Part shown: piece by piece, positions 34,155-41,579 of the stretch
Numbering within the stretch: the stretch's first letter is position 1
How the letters are laid out: each line of letters begins with the position of its first letter
Origin: Anaeromyxobacter diazotrophicus
Lineage (GTDB): Bacteria > Myxococcota > Myxococcia > Myxococcales > Anaeromyxobacteraceae
Direction: 5' to 3'
Assembly: GCF_013340205.1 (NCBI RefSeq)
Contig: NZ_BJTG01000011.1
Location: forward strand, 62,001-126,000
Length of the DNA: 64,000 bases
Notes under the pieces: model-generated
What the model saw: the letters and a program-made list of their open reading frames with translations, nothing else
What the model was told of the DNA's origin: nothing
Database searches by the model: none
Made by a program: the position numbers and the translations under genes

Positions 34155-34810
34155 CGCACGCTCCCCCGCTGCCCCTGCGCCAGCTTGCGGCGCAGCTCCA
34201 CGTCCTCGACGCTCTCCGCGAGGGTCGCGTCGAAGGAGCGGCCCGGCGCCCGCCGCTTGAGCCGCGCCAGGAGGTCCACCGCCGCGCCGGCGAGCGGCAC
34301 CGCCCGCGCAAGGCCCGCGGCCGAGGCCCCGTTCGCGTTCGCGTTCGCGGTCGAGGTCGAGGTCGAGGTCGCGGTCGCGGTCGAGGTCGAGGTCGAGGTC
34401 GAGGTCGCCGGCCGGGTCGCGAGCAGCGCGATCCCGCCCTCGGAGCTGCCGAGCACGAGGAGCTCGTCCCCGAGGCGCGCCACGACCAGCGCGCGCTTCG
34501 GCCCGAGGCTCGTCTGCTCCAGGACCTGCACCAGCCGCGGGACGGCGCGCCGCCGGCGCGCCATGACGAAGGCGGCCGCGGCCATCGCCGCGAGCAGCAG
34601 GCCGGCGGCGAACGGGCCGGGCGAGAAGGAGGAGGAGGGCAGGGTGGCGGGGTACCCCGGCAGCGCGGTCAGCGCGCTGCCCGCCGCCTCCGCCGAACCC
34701 GCGGCCTGCCCCGGCGCCTCGCTCGCGGGCGAGGTCGACGTCGGGGTCGCGGTCGCGGTCGAGGTCGAGGTCGGAATCGCGGTCGGGGTCGGGGTCGCGG
34801 TCGAAGCCAT
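34151..34810 (-). CDS. fliO: Flagellar assembly protein FliO with two repeat-encoded segments
   Basis: FliO helps FliP oligomerise. The 219-residue protein has one membrane helix (about 66-84) followed by RRRR and the FliO-type cytosolic domain (RLVQVLEQTSLGPKRALVVA, LLVLGSSEGGIALL). Residues 2-30, in front of the helix, and 134-160, after the FliO domain, are Thr-Ser/Ala/Pro repeats from the same hexanucleotide family as in flgI, flgJ and cheA. Position between fliN and fliP confirms the identity. Confidence 0.88.
   Translation of the reverse strand: MASTATPTPTAIPTSTSTATATPTSTSPASEAPGQAAGSAEAAGSALTALPGYPATLPSSSFSPGPFAAGLLLAAMAAAAFVMARRRRAVPRLVQVLEQTSLGPKRALVVARLGDELLVLGSSEGGIALLATRPATSTSTSTSTATATSTSTSTANANANGASAAGLARAVPLAGAAVDLLARLKRRAPGRSFDATLAESVEDVELRRKLAQGQRGSVR
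34330..34406 (-). repeat. Hexanucleotide repeat tract, 3' part of fliO
   Basis: About 13 imperfect GTCG[C/A/G]G units encode a Thr-Ser/Ala stretch after the FliO domain; the last few units have drifted to GTTCGC and encode Ala-Asn. Confidence 0.85.
34731..34806 (-). repeat. Hexanucleotide repeat tract, 5' end of fliO
   Basis: About 12 imperfect units directly follow the fliO start codon and encode Thr-Ala/Pro/Ser at residues 2-29. As in flgI, the tract sits right behind the ATG and ahead of the first hydrophobic segment. Confidence 0.85.
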
Positions 34811-34812
34811 CG

Positions 34813-35106
34813 CTACCTCAGCCTCGCGATCCGCTCCTGCGGGCTCACGATGTCGGTGATGCGGATGCCGAACTTGTCGTTCACCACCACCGCCTCGCCG
34901 CGCGCGACGAGCCGGTCGTTGATGAGGATGTCGAGCGGCTCGCCGGCCACCTTGTCGAGCTCGATCACCGAGCCCGGCGAGAGCGCCAGCAGGTCCTGGA
35001 TGGTCATGCGGCAGCGGCCCAGCTCGACCGACACGTCGAGCGGGACGTCGAGCAGCATGTCGAGGCGGCGGGTCTGGCCCTCGCTGGGCGTGGTCTCGTT
35101 GCTCAT
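34813..35106 (-). CDS. fliN: Flagellar motor switch protein FliN
   Basis: The 97-residue protein is a single SpoA domain: MLLDVPLDVSVELGRCRMTI, SPGSVIELDKVAGEPLDILI and ARGEAVVVNDKFGIRITDI. It forms the lower C ring with FliM and binds CheY-phosphate and FliH. There is no long N-terminal extension, so it is FliN and not FliY. Confidence 0.97.
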   Translation of the reverse strand: MSNETTPSEGQTRRLDMLLDVPLDVSVELGRCRMTIQDLLALSPGSVIELDKVAGEPLDILINDRLVARGEAVVVNDKFGIRITDIVSPQERIARLR

Positions 35107-35110
35107 CGGG

Positions 35111-36112
35111 TCACCTCGAGAGGAGAGCGGCCGGGGAGGGGGCCGCGAGGGCGCGCTCGACCTTCATGGCCATGGCGCCGCCGGCGACGCTGGGCGAGCC
35201 GAGCAGCTTCAGCCGGCCCTGCACGGAGATGGGGAGCGGGGCGCACTCGTCGCGGTCGAGCAGGAGCACCTCGCCCTGCTCCAGCTCCAGCAGCCGCGAG
35301 AGCGTGATGCGGGTCGCGCCCAGCAGCCCGCGCACGTCGACCTTCACCTGCTCGATCTCGCGCGCCATCATCCGCGCCACCCGGTCGTCGCCGCGCTGGG
35401 AGAGGCGGCGGGGGGCGGCCAGGCGCTGCTTGGCGGGCTCGACCGCGGCGTAGGGGATGACGAGCTGCAGCCGGCCGTCGAGCCCGCCGGTCAGCTCGAA
35501 GGCCGAGACGATGCCGACGTCCGAGGGGGGGGCGATGGACGCCATGCGCGGGTCCAGCTCGAACCGGAGCGGCTCCGGCTTGAACGGCATCACCTGCTCC
35601 CACGCGCTGGCGATGGCGTCGGTGAACACGCCCAGGAGCCGCTTCAGCACGCCCTGCTCGACGGCGGTCAGCTCGCGGCGCGCGTCCGGGACGGCGTCGG
35701 GCTGGCGGGAGCGGCGGTCCCCGAGCGCGGCCGCCAGGAGCTGCTCGGCGACGCCGGGCTCGAGCACCGCCAGCCCGAAGCCGTAGCCGCCGCCCAGCCC
35801 GAGCACGCACACCGCCGCCGGCGGCGCCAGGAGCGGCGTCAGGTCGGCGAACTTGAGCAGCGTCGCGGCCGCCGAGCTGGCGCGGATGGCGAGCCGGGTG
35901 CGGCCGGTGAGCCCCAGGGCGAGCTGCTGCGCGATCTGCTCGTTGATCGCGTCGAGCGTCGGCATCTGCCCGCGGATGATGCGGTCCTGGCTGGTGAGGT
36001 CGTAGTTGGCGACCGGGCCGCGGTGACCGCGCGCGCCCTCGGTCGCGACCTTCCCGTCCTGGATGGCGCTCATCAGCGCCTTGACTTCCTCCGGTGAGAG
36101 CGTGGCGGGCAT
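35111..36112 (-). CDS. fliM: Flagellar motor switch protein FliM
   Basis: The 333-residue protein starts with a CheY-binding peptide (LSPEEVKALMSAI), then the CheC-like middle domain and a C-terminal SpoA domain (EQVKVDVRGLLGATRITLSR). FliM reads CheY-phosphate and sets the rotation direction. It follows fliL by 9 bases and precedes fliN by 4. Confidence 0.95.
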   Translation of the reverse strand: MPATLSPEEVKALMSAIQDGKVATEGARGHRGPVANYDLTSQDRIIRGQMPTLDAINEQIAQQLALGLTGRTRLAIRASSAAATLLKFADLTPLLAPPAAVCVLGLGGGYGFGLAVLEPGVAEQLLAAALGDRRSRQPDAVPDARRELTAVEQGVLKRLLGVFTDAIASAWEQVMPFKPEPLRFELDPRMASIAPPSDVGIVSAFELTGGLDGRLQLVIPYAAVEPAKQRLAAPRRLSQRGDDRVARMMAREIEQVKVDVRGLLGATRITLSRLLELEQGEVLLLDRDECAPLPISVQGRLKLLGSPSVAGGAMAMKVERALAAPSPAALLSR

Positions 36113-36121
36113 GGCGCAGGC

Positions 36122-36676
36122 CTACTGGACGACCAGCTCGGTGACGTAGAGGCCGCGCACCGGCACCCCCGGCGCGAGCTCGCCCAGCTTCTGGGCCAGG
36201 GCGGTCTTCACCTTCATCATGGCCTCGCTCCCGCGCAGGTCCTCGGCGGTGCGGTCGGCGAGGTAGAACAGGAACCCGTCGCGGATCTGCGGCAGCCGCG
36301 CGGTGACGCCCTCCTTCGCCTTCTCGTCCGGCAGCTCCAGCTCGAAGGAGAGCCGGGCGTAGCGATCGGCGTCGGCGTCGCGGAGGTGGACGACGAAGTC
36401 GGGCAGGCGCAGCGTCGGGCCGGGCAGCGCCTCCTTGCCCTTGGCTCCCTTCTCGCCGTGCGGCTTGCCGCCTTCGCCCGCGCCCGCCGCCGCCGCGCCG
36501 TGGTCGCCCTCGGCCGCCTCGGCGTGCTTGAGGCCGCCGGGCTTCAGCACGAGCAGCGCCAGCACAGCCGCGAGCAGCACGCTGTTGACGGCGAGCAGCA
36601 GCGGCACCGCCTTCGAGCCGCCTGCCGCCGCCGGGGCCGCCGGCTTCGCCTCGGTCTTCTGGTCTGCGTCCGCCAT
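36122..36676 (-). CDS. fliL: Flagellar basal-body protein FliL
   Basis: The 184-residue protein has a short cytosolic tail, one membrane helix (about 22-46), a His/Ala/Gly-rich linker (about 50-85) and a periplasmic stomatin-like domain with TLRLPDFVVHLRDADADRYA and ending LYVTELVVQ. FliL rings around the stator and stabilises torque. It is the first gene of the second flagellar operon; AAGGAG precedes the ATG. Confidence 0.92.
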   Translation of the reverse strand: MADADQKTEAKPAAPAAAGGSKAVPLLLAVNSVLLAAVLALLVLKPGGLKHAEAAEGDHGAAAAGAGEGGKPHGEKGAKGKEALPGPTLRLPDFVVHLRDADADRYARLSFELELPDEKAKEGVTARLPQIRDGFLFYLADRTAEDLRGSEAMMKVKTALAQKLGELAPGVPVRGLYVTELVVQ

Positions 36677-36761
36677 GCACGCTCCTTCGTGCCGGAGCCC
36701 CTCGCAAGCGGCGTGCCTCCCGGGAGCGCGCCCAACCCGCCGGAAAGAGGGCGCTTCGCAA

Positions 36762-36817
36762 CGTCAGGCGGCTGGCGCCGGGCTCCCGGGCGCGACAGCC
36801 GCCTGACGGCGCGTCAG
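36762..36817. promoter_or_regulatory. Long inverted repeat with three CGTCAG elements
   Basis: A perfect 13-bp inverted repeat, CGTCAGGCGGCTG (36762-36774) and CAGCCGCCTGACG (36796-36808), is extended inward by GCGCC/GGCGC (36775-36779, 36789-36793). Its right arm also forms a second palindrome, CTGACG-GCG-CGTCAG (36803-36817). It lies between divergent genes, so a plain terminator is unlikely. Operator or RNA-structure roles are both possible. Confidence 0.5.
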
Positions 36818-36942
36818 CGGCGGCCGGCCCGGGCGCGCCGGCGAGGCGCGCGCGACGGCGAGCGGCGACCACCTCCTGCCACCTCCGCCGGCCTCGATCG
36901 CCCGGCGAGCGCCCAGGCGCTCGCGGCGCGGGGCTCCCGCCC

Positions 36943-36971
36943 TTGACGCCGCGGCCCAGGGCCGGTACCAC
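36943..36971 (+). promoter_or_regulatory. Promoter of the AUR1-like gene
   Basis: TTGACG (36943-36948), a 17-base spacer and TACCAC (36966-36971). The spacer end CCAGGGCCGG and the TACC are identical to the promoter of spt at 48071-48099. Transcription would start near 36978, so the mRNA is almost leaderless with ATG at 36981. Confidence 0.65.
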
Positions 36972-36980
36972 GCCCCGGAC

Positions 36981-37967
36981 ATGGAACCGCAGCCCACCGC
37001 GAACGAAGCCGTCGTCCCGCAGCGCCGCTCGCCGACGCTGGCCCAGCGCGTGCGGGACACGCCGCCGGGCGTTCTTTACGGCGCGCTCGGCGGCATGGGC
37101 GCCTACCTCGTCGCGATGAGGCTCTTCCAGGGCGTGAGCCGCCCCGAGCAGCTCGCGCTGTGCACCGCCATGCTGGGGCTCGTGGTGTGGAGCGACGCCA
37201 CGCGCCGCTTCTTCATCGGCATGCTGCCGTTCCTGCTCTTCGGCATCGTCTACGACCTGACGCACATCACCCAGCCGCTCTTCCGCTACCTCCACATCCA
37301 CATCGCCGAGCCGTACGCGTTCGACCGCGCCCTGTTCGGCATCCGGGAGGGCGGGGCGGTGCTCACCCCGAACGAGTTCTTCGCCCGGCACCACTGGCCG
37401 GTCGTCGATCTCTTCACCGGCACCGCGTACATCGTCTTCGTCTACTGGGCGATCGGCTTCGCCGCGTACCTGGCGATCTTCCGGCGCGACGAGGAGGGCC
37501 GCCGGCTGCTGGCGCGCTTCGGGTGGACGTTCCTGCTCATGAACGTGGTCGGGTTCGCGACCTACTACGTCTACCCGGCCGCGCCGCCCTGGTACGTGGC
37601 GGACCACGGCTTCGGGCCGGCCGACTTCTCGGTGCGCTCCTCGGCGGCGGGGGCGGCGCGCTGGGACGCGCTGACCGGCATCCCCTACTTCGCCGGCTTC
37701 TACGGGCGGAGCGCCGACGTCTTCGGGGCCATCCCCTCGCTCCACGTCTCCTACCCGCTGCTCACCTTCCTGTTCGGGATCGAGCTCCGGCGGCGCTGGC
37801 TCGACCTGGCGAGCTTCGCGCTCTTCGCGCTCGTCTCCTTCGCGGCGGTCTACCTCAGCCACCACTACGTGCTCGACGTGCTCCTGGGCGTCCTCTACAC
37901 GGTGGTGGCGTGGGGGATCGACCGGTGGCTCCAGGCGCGGCGGCGGGCCGGCGCCGCGGGGGCGTGA
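36981..37967 (+). CDS. AUR1/PAP2-superfamily membrane phosphotransferase, likely sphingolipid head-group synthase
   Basis: The 328-residue protein has about seven membrane helices and the PAP2_3/AUR1 motifs: YPAAPPWY (about 205-212), GAIPSLHVSYPL (about 253-264) and SHHYVLDVLLG (about 294-304), carrying the catalytic His and the His-Asp pair. Relatives in fungi and Bacteroides move phosphoinositol from phosphatidylinositol to ceramide. A CDP-alcohol phosphotransferase, a phosphatase and a full ceramide pathway lie nearby, and the promoter matches that of spt. I infer phospho-head-group transfer to ceramide; the head group itself is unknown. A general lipid phosphatase is the alternative. Confidence 0.75.
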   Translation: MEPQPTANEAVVPQRRSPTLAQRVRDTPPGVLYGALGGMGAYLVAMRLFQGVSRPEQLALCTAMLGLVVWSDATRRFFIGMLPFLLFGIVYDLTHITQPLFRYLHIHIAEPYAFDRALFGIREGGAVLTPNEFFARHHWPVVDLFTGTAYIVFVYWAIGFAAYLAIFRRDEEGRRLLARFGWTFLLMNVVGFATYYVYPAAPPWYVADHGFGPADFSVRSSAAGAARWDALTGIPYFAGFYGRSADVFGAIPSLHVSYPLLTFLFGIELRRRWLDLASFALFALVSFAAVYLSHHYVLDVLLGVLYTVVAWGIDRWLQARRRAGAAGA

Positions 37968-37971
37968 GCCC

Positions 37972-38937
37972 TCACTCGCCGGAGAGCTCGACCTCGAGGA
38001 TCCCATCCATCGGCGCGCCCGCGCCCTGCTGGGCGGTGGCGCGGTAGACGTAGGTCACCGGCGAGCCGGTGAAGGGCCGCACCAGGGGGCCGAGCAGCCC
38101 GAGGTCCTCGACCGGCGCGTCGCGGTACAGCAGCCGGCCGGCGCGGAGGGTGAGCGGCGCCTCGCCCCGCACCTCCACGACGAAGCTCGTCGCTTGCCCC
38201 TCGCCGCGCCGCGCCGCGGCGAAGGCCTCCTCGTCCTGGCAGCCCTCCTCGCCGCAGGCCCAGACCGGCGCGAAGCGCCCGTCGTGCCCCTCGCGCCCGA
38301 GCACGAGCAGCGCCCGCGGGCCGCGGAGCGCGCGGAACCGGACCCAGCGGCGGGCGAGGTCCTTCGTCGGGACGGCGCTGCGGGTGTGGTCGAGGTAGAG
38401 GGCCCCGGCGACCTGCCGGGCCGCCGCGCCGGGCCGGGCGAGCGTCGCCGCGAGCGGGGCCCGGAAGAGCAGCACCTCGCTCCGGTACGGGCGGCCGTCC
38501 ACCTGGAGCGCCGCCTCGCCTCCTTGCCGGCGCGGGCGCTCGGGCGTGGCGAGGCGGACCGACCCGCCGTCGAGCTTCACCTCGACGCCGCTCCCGTCCT
38601 CGCTCACCCAGGCGGCGCAGGGGCCCACCGCGAGGCGCTCGTCGCCGCCGTCGCGCCAGGTGATCTCTGACCGGGAGAAGCGCTCCTGGACGCGCCACAG
38701 CCGCCCGTCCGGGGCGACCACCAGCGCGCGGCAGATGCCCTTCGTCGAGCCGGGGCCGAGGTTCGTGAAGGAGAGGCCGGCCTGGACGTAGGTCCCGTCC
38801 TCGAGGTCGGCCACGAAGGTGAACGACTCGCCGTAGGTGCCGCGCTCGAGGAGCAGCGGCCGCAGCGCGGCCGAGGCGAGGGCGACGCCGGGCGCGGCGA
38901 GCGCGAGCGCCGCGGCGAGCGCGGCCGCGCGGCGCAT
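37972..38937 (-). CDS. Secreted beta-rich protein, possibly lipocalin/Svf1-like
   Basis: The 321-residue protein has a signal peptide (about 1-20, ending VALAS) and no further membrane helix, so it is periplasmic. The rest is beta-rich; segments such as GESFTFVADLEDGTYVQAGL and GSTKGICRALVVAPDGRLW recall the two-domain lipocalins of the Svf1/CrtC/AttH group, and yeast Svf1 binds ceramide. This similarity is an impression only. It is the last gene of the tolC-mlaC-phosphotransferase operon and overlaps the HAD stop by one base (TGATG). A lipid carrier or lipid-modifying protein would suit the context. Confidence 0.6.
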   Translation of the reverse strand: MRRAAALAAALALAAPGVALASAALRPLLLERGTYGESFTFVADLEDGTYVQAGLSFTNLGPGSTKGICRALVVAPDGRLWRVQERFSRSEITWRDGGDERLAVGPCAAWVSEDGSGVEVKLDGGSVRLATPERPRRQGGEAALQVDGRPYRSEVLLFRAPLAATLARPGAAARQVAGALYLDHTRSAVPTKDLARRWVRFRALRGPRALLVLGREGHDGRFAPVWACGEEGCQDEEAFAAARRGEGQATSFVVEVRGEAPLTLRAGRLLYRDAPVEDLGLLGPLVRPFTGSPVTYVYRATAQQGAGAPMDGILEVELSGE

Positions 38938-39611
38938 CAGGCGGCCCGGGAGAGCGCCGCCACCCGCGCGATGACGGGGGCGAAGGTCTCGAACTCCTCG
39001 CACGCGATCCCCTGCTCCCCGCACCAGGCGTGGAGCCGGCCGCGGGCGAAGAGCACGTCGGCCACGCCGGCCATGCAGCGGTCGGCGTTGCCGTCGCCGA
39101 CCGAGATCACCGTGTGGCCCTCCGCCTGCAGCTCCTTCACGATGGCGCCCTTGCAGGAGCCGCACTGGCCGCAGGCGCCGGGCGCCTCCGCGTAGGGGAA
39201 GGAGAGGGCGAGCCCGCCCGGCACGTGGCGCGCGCCGTTGGCGCGGATCTCGAGGCCGTCGGTGAGCGCCGCCGGGAGCTTGGTCAGCGCCGGCCGGATG
39301 TAGAGGTCGAGGCCGCCCGAGGCCAGCACGAAGCGGACGCCGCGCTGGCGGCAGGTCGCCAGCAGCTCGGCGAACCCCGGCCGGAAGCGCGCGTGGGCGA
39401 GCGCGAAGGCGCGGACCTCGTCGGGCGTGGCCGCCACCGGCTCGAAGATGCGCCGGAGCAGCTCCACGAACGAGATCTCGCCCGCGTGGAAGGCGTCGTT
39501 GGCGGCCTTCCAGCGGTCGTACCCGAGGTGCTGGATGGACAGGGCGTCGGCGAGGTCCTCCACCGTCGCGGTCCCGTCGAAGTCGCACACCACCGCCACC
39601 GAGGGCTTCAC
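38937..39611 (-). CDS. HAD-family phosphatase, PSP/MtnX-like
   Basis: The 224-residue protein has HAD motif I VCDFDGTAT, motif II ASGG, and motif IV VGDGNADRCM. A Cys cluster CGQCGSCK sits in the cap region. It is of the phosphoserine-phosphatase-like subfamily. Because it lies two genes after a CDP-alcohol phosphotransferase, I infer that it removes the phosphate from the phosphatidyl-polyol-phosphate product, as in known inositol-lipid clusters. The GTG start overlaps the GtrA-like stop. Confidence 0.8.
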   Translation of the reverse strand: MKPSVAVVCDFDGTATVEDLADALSIQHLGYDRWKAANDAFHAGEISFVELLRRIFEPVAATPDEVRAFALAHARFRPGFAELLATCRQRGVRFVLASGGLDLYIRPALTKLPAALTDGLEIRANGARHVPGGLALSFPYAEAPGACGQCGSCKGAIVKELQAEGHTVISVGDGNADRCMAGVADVLFARGRLHAWCGEQGIACEEFETFAPVIARVAALSRAA

Positions 39612-40120
39612 GGCCGGCCCCCCGGCGCCGCGCGCCCGGGTGCCTCGAGCGGCGCCGCGAGGCTCGCCCGGCGCTCGGCGTGGCCGAGGATGGGCCCGCC
39701 GCGGCGGTGCGCGGTGCGGAACACGTAGAGCCGGTGCAGCGGGTAGTTCCAGGCGAAGCCGACCACCAGCGAGGCGGCGATGACGCCGGGGACCGCGGGC
39801 AGGTGGAGCCCGTCGACGAGGGCGTAGGCGAGCGCCAGGTTGAGGCCGAGCGAGGTGGCCGAGACCAGCAGGTAGCGCAGCCCCTCGTGGTGCACGGCGC
39901 CCTTGGCGGCGCGGTCGAACGCCCAGTGGCGCTTCAGCGTGAAGTCCACCAGCGCGCCCAGCACCGCGCCCGCGGAGGCCGCGTACAGGTAGTGGAGCCC
40001 GGCGAGGACCAGCCCGGTGACGAGCACGTACTCGGCGCCGGAGGCGAGGGTGGAGGAGAGGTTGGCGCGCACGAAGCGGCCGATCTCGGCCACGAGCCCG
40101 CGCCGGGCGGGCGCCGTCAT
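39608..40120 (-). CDS. GtrA-like membrane protein
   Basis: The 170-residue protein has four membrane helices in the GtrA arrangement (FVRANLSSTLASGAEYVLVT, DFTLKRHWAFDR, WNYPLHRLYVFRTA). GtrA proteins are thought to flip polyprenyl-linked sugars or similar lipids. The C-terminal 25 residues are an extra Arg/Pro tail. ATG overlaps the stop of the phosphotransferase gene (ATGA). In this operon it may flip the head-group donor lipid. Confidence 0.85.
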   Translation of the reverse strand: MTAPARRGLVAEIGRFVRANLSSTLASGAEYVLVTGLVLAGLHYLYAASAGAVLGALVDFTLKRHWAFDRAAKGAVHHEGLRYLLVSATSLGLNLALAYALVDGLHLPAVPGVIAASLVVGFAWNYPLHRLYVFRTAHRRGGPILGHAERRASLAAPLEAPGRAAPGGRP

Positions 40121-40953
40121 CGCTTCCGGAGCTCCTGGCGCGTGTACTGGGTGCGGATCCAGGCGGTCCAGTTGCCGAGCGCGCCGATCATGCCGAGCGC
40201 GAACAGGACCGGCGTGTGGTACGCGAATTCGCCCGACGGGGTGGGGCGCCACAGCTCCCACAGGGCGGAGCCGAGCGTCGAGACCGCGAGCCACACGGCG
40301 CGCTCGTGCCGCTGCATGAGCCCCATGGACGCGTCGATGCCGAACGACTCGCCCTTGGCGCGCGCGTAGCTCACCATCACCGCGCCGGCGCAGGCGGCGC
40401 AGGCGAGGAGGAAGGCCCACCCCTGGCTCCGGTAGTACCAGGCGTAGCCGAAGAACACGGCCATCTCGGCCCAGCGGTCCATCGCCGCGTCGAGCACCTC
40501 GCCCGCGTCGGAGGCGATGCCGCGCGCGCGCGCCACCGCGCCGTCGAGCGCGTCGCAGAAGGCGCCCAGGATGAGCACCCACGCGCCGAGCCCGAAGAAG
40601 CCGCCGGCGATGAGCACCGCCGCGCCCATCTGCAGGACGAGGGAGGTCCAGGAGAAGAAGTCGGGGTGGACGCCGAGGTGGATGGCGGTCCGGGTGAGCG
40701 GCCCGAACACCCACAGGCCGTACTCCATGACGTACTTGCCGAGCAGGATGCTGCCGCCCGCCTTCTCGACGCGCGCCGTGTGGGGCCGCCCCTGGATCGC
40801 GCTCTTGAGCGCGAAGGCGACGAAGGCGGCCAGGAAGCAGGCCGTCAGGACGAGCGGCCCCCAGCGCAGGGTGGGGGTCTCCAGGTAATCGAGGTAATGG
40901 TCGAGCACCGAGAGGGCTTCTACCGTTCCCGAGCGGGGTACATCAAGGGCCAC
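40117..40953 (-). CDS. CDP-alcohol phosphatidyltransferase family enzyme
   Basis: The 278-residue membrane enzyme has the complete CDP-alcohol motif D-x2-D-G-x2-A-R-x8-G-x3-D-x3-D (DALDGAVAR followed by GEVLDAAMD), with all metal ligands. It joins CDP-diacylglycerol to an alcohol or alcohol phosphate. Next to a phosphatase and an AUR1-like transferase, an inositol-phosphate or related polyol-phosphate acceptor is the best guess. No inositol-phosphate synthase gene is in the window. It starts with GTG at 40953, 14 bases after mlaC. Confidence 0.85.
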   Translation of the reverse strand: MALDVPRSGTVEALSVLDHYLDYLETPTLRWGPLVLTACFLAAFVAFALKSAIQGRPHTARVEKAGGSILLGKYVMEYGLWVFGPLTRTAIHLGVHPDFFSWTSLVLQMGAAVLIAGGFFGLGAWVLILGAFCDALDGAVARARGIASDAGEVLDAAMDRWAEMAVFFGYAWYYRSQGWAFLLACAACAGAVMVSYARAKGESFGIDASMGLMQRHERAVWLAVSTLGSALWELWRPTPSGEFAYHTPVLFALGMIGALGNWTAWIRTQYTRQELRKR

Positions 40954-40967
40954 CCGTCACCCCATGG

Positions 40968-41579
40968 TCACCGCGCCGTCGCGCCGGCCTTCGGCGCGGG
41001 TTCGCCGCCGCCCTTCTCCAGGCGCCGGATGAGGCCGTCGACGCCCTCCTTGCCGATGATGCGCGAGAAGGAGGAGCGGTAGTTCTCGACGGTGGACACG
41101 CCGTCCACCGTAATGTCGACGATCCGCCAGCCGGGCGCCTCCCGCTTCAGGGTGTAGGTGATGTCGGTGGGCTCACCCTTCACCACCACCTTGGTGGGGA
41201 CCTGGACCGTCCCCTCGGGCTGCGGCGCCTCGGGCCGGTAGTCGATCTGCGTCGAGCGGTAGGCGTCGAGCTCCCCGCCGCTGGCCTTGCGGAAGCGCGA
41301 CTCGAACGCGCCGATGAGCCGCCGCCGCTGCTTCTCGGGGGTCTCCGCCCAGCGCTTGCCCATGGCGGCCTGCACCATCCCCCGCAGGTCCACCGCCCGC
41401 GTCACGATGGACTCCAGGCGGCGGCGCACCTCGGGGGTCACCTGGCCGCCGGCGGGCGGCAGCGCGGCGCGGATCTCGGCGTCGCGGGCGCGGAGCGCCT
41501 CGGTGGCGGTGCCCTCGGCGGCGAGCGCTCGGCCCCCCAGCAGCAGCGCCGTCAGCGTGAGGGTCAGGGCAGCTCGCAT
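40968..41579 (-). CDS. MlaC/Ttg2D-family periplasmic lipid-binding protein
   Basis: The 203-residue protein has a signal peptide (about 1-21) and the MlaC-type domain: IVTRAVDLRGMVQAAMGKRW, QRRRLIGAFESRF, and GWRIVDITVDGVSTVENYRSSF as the core strand. MlaC carries phospholipid between inner and outer membranes. No mlaA, mlaD, mlaE or mlaF is nearby, so it probably works with the adjacent TolC-like or MMPL proteins. Its start overlaps the tolC-like gene by 16 bases. Confidence 0.85.
   Translation of the reverse strand: MRAALTLTLTALLLGGRALAAEGTATEALRARDAEIRAALPPAGGQVTPEVRRRLESIVTRAVDLRGMVQAAMGKRWAETPEKQRRRLIGAFESRFRKASGGELDAYRSTQIDYRPEAPQPEGTVQVPTKVVVKGEPTDITYTLKREAPGWRIVDITVDGVSTVENYRSSFSRIIGKEGVDGLIRRLEKGGGEPAPKAGATAR

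Larger units (their letters stand above)
36677..36980. other. 304-base divergent intergenic region, fliL / AUR1-like gene
   Basis: No gene is seen. It holds a long hairpin with three CGTCAG-type elements (36762-36817) and, at its right end, the promoter of the AUR1-like gene (36943-36971). I could not find a convincing promoter for fliL. Confidence 0.6.
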
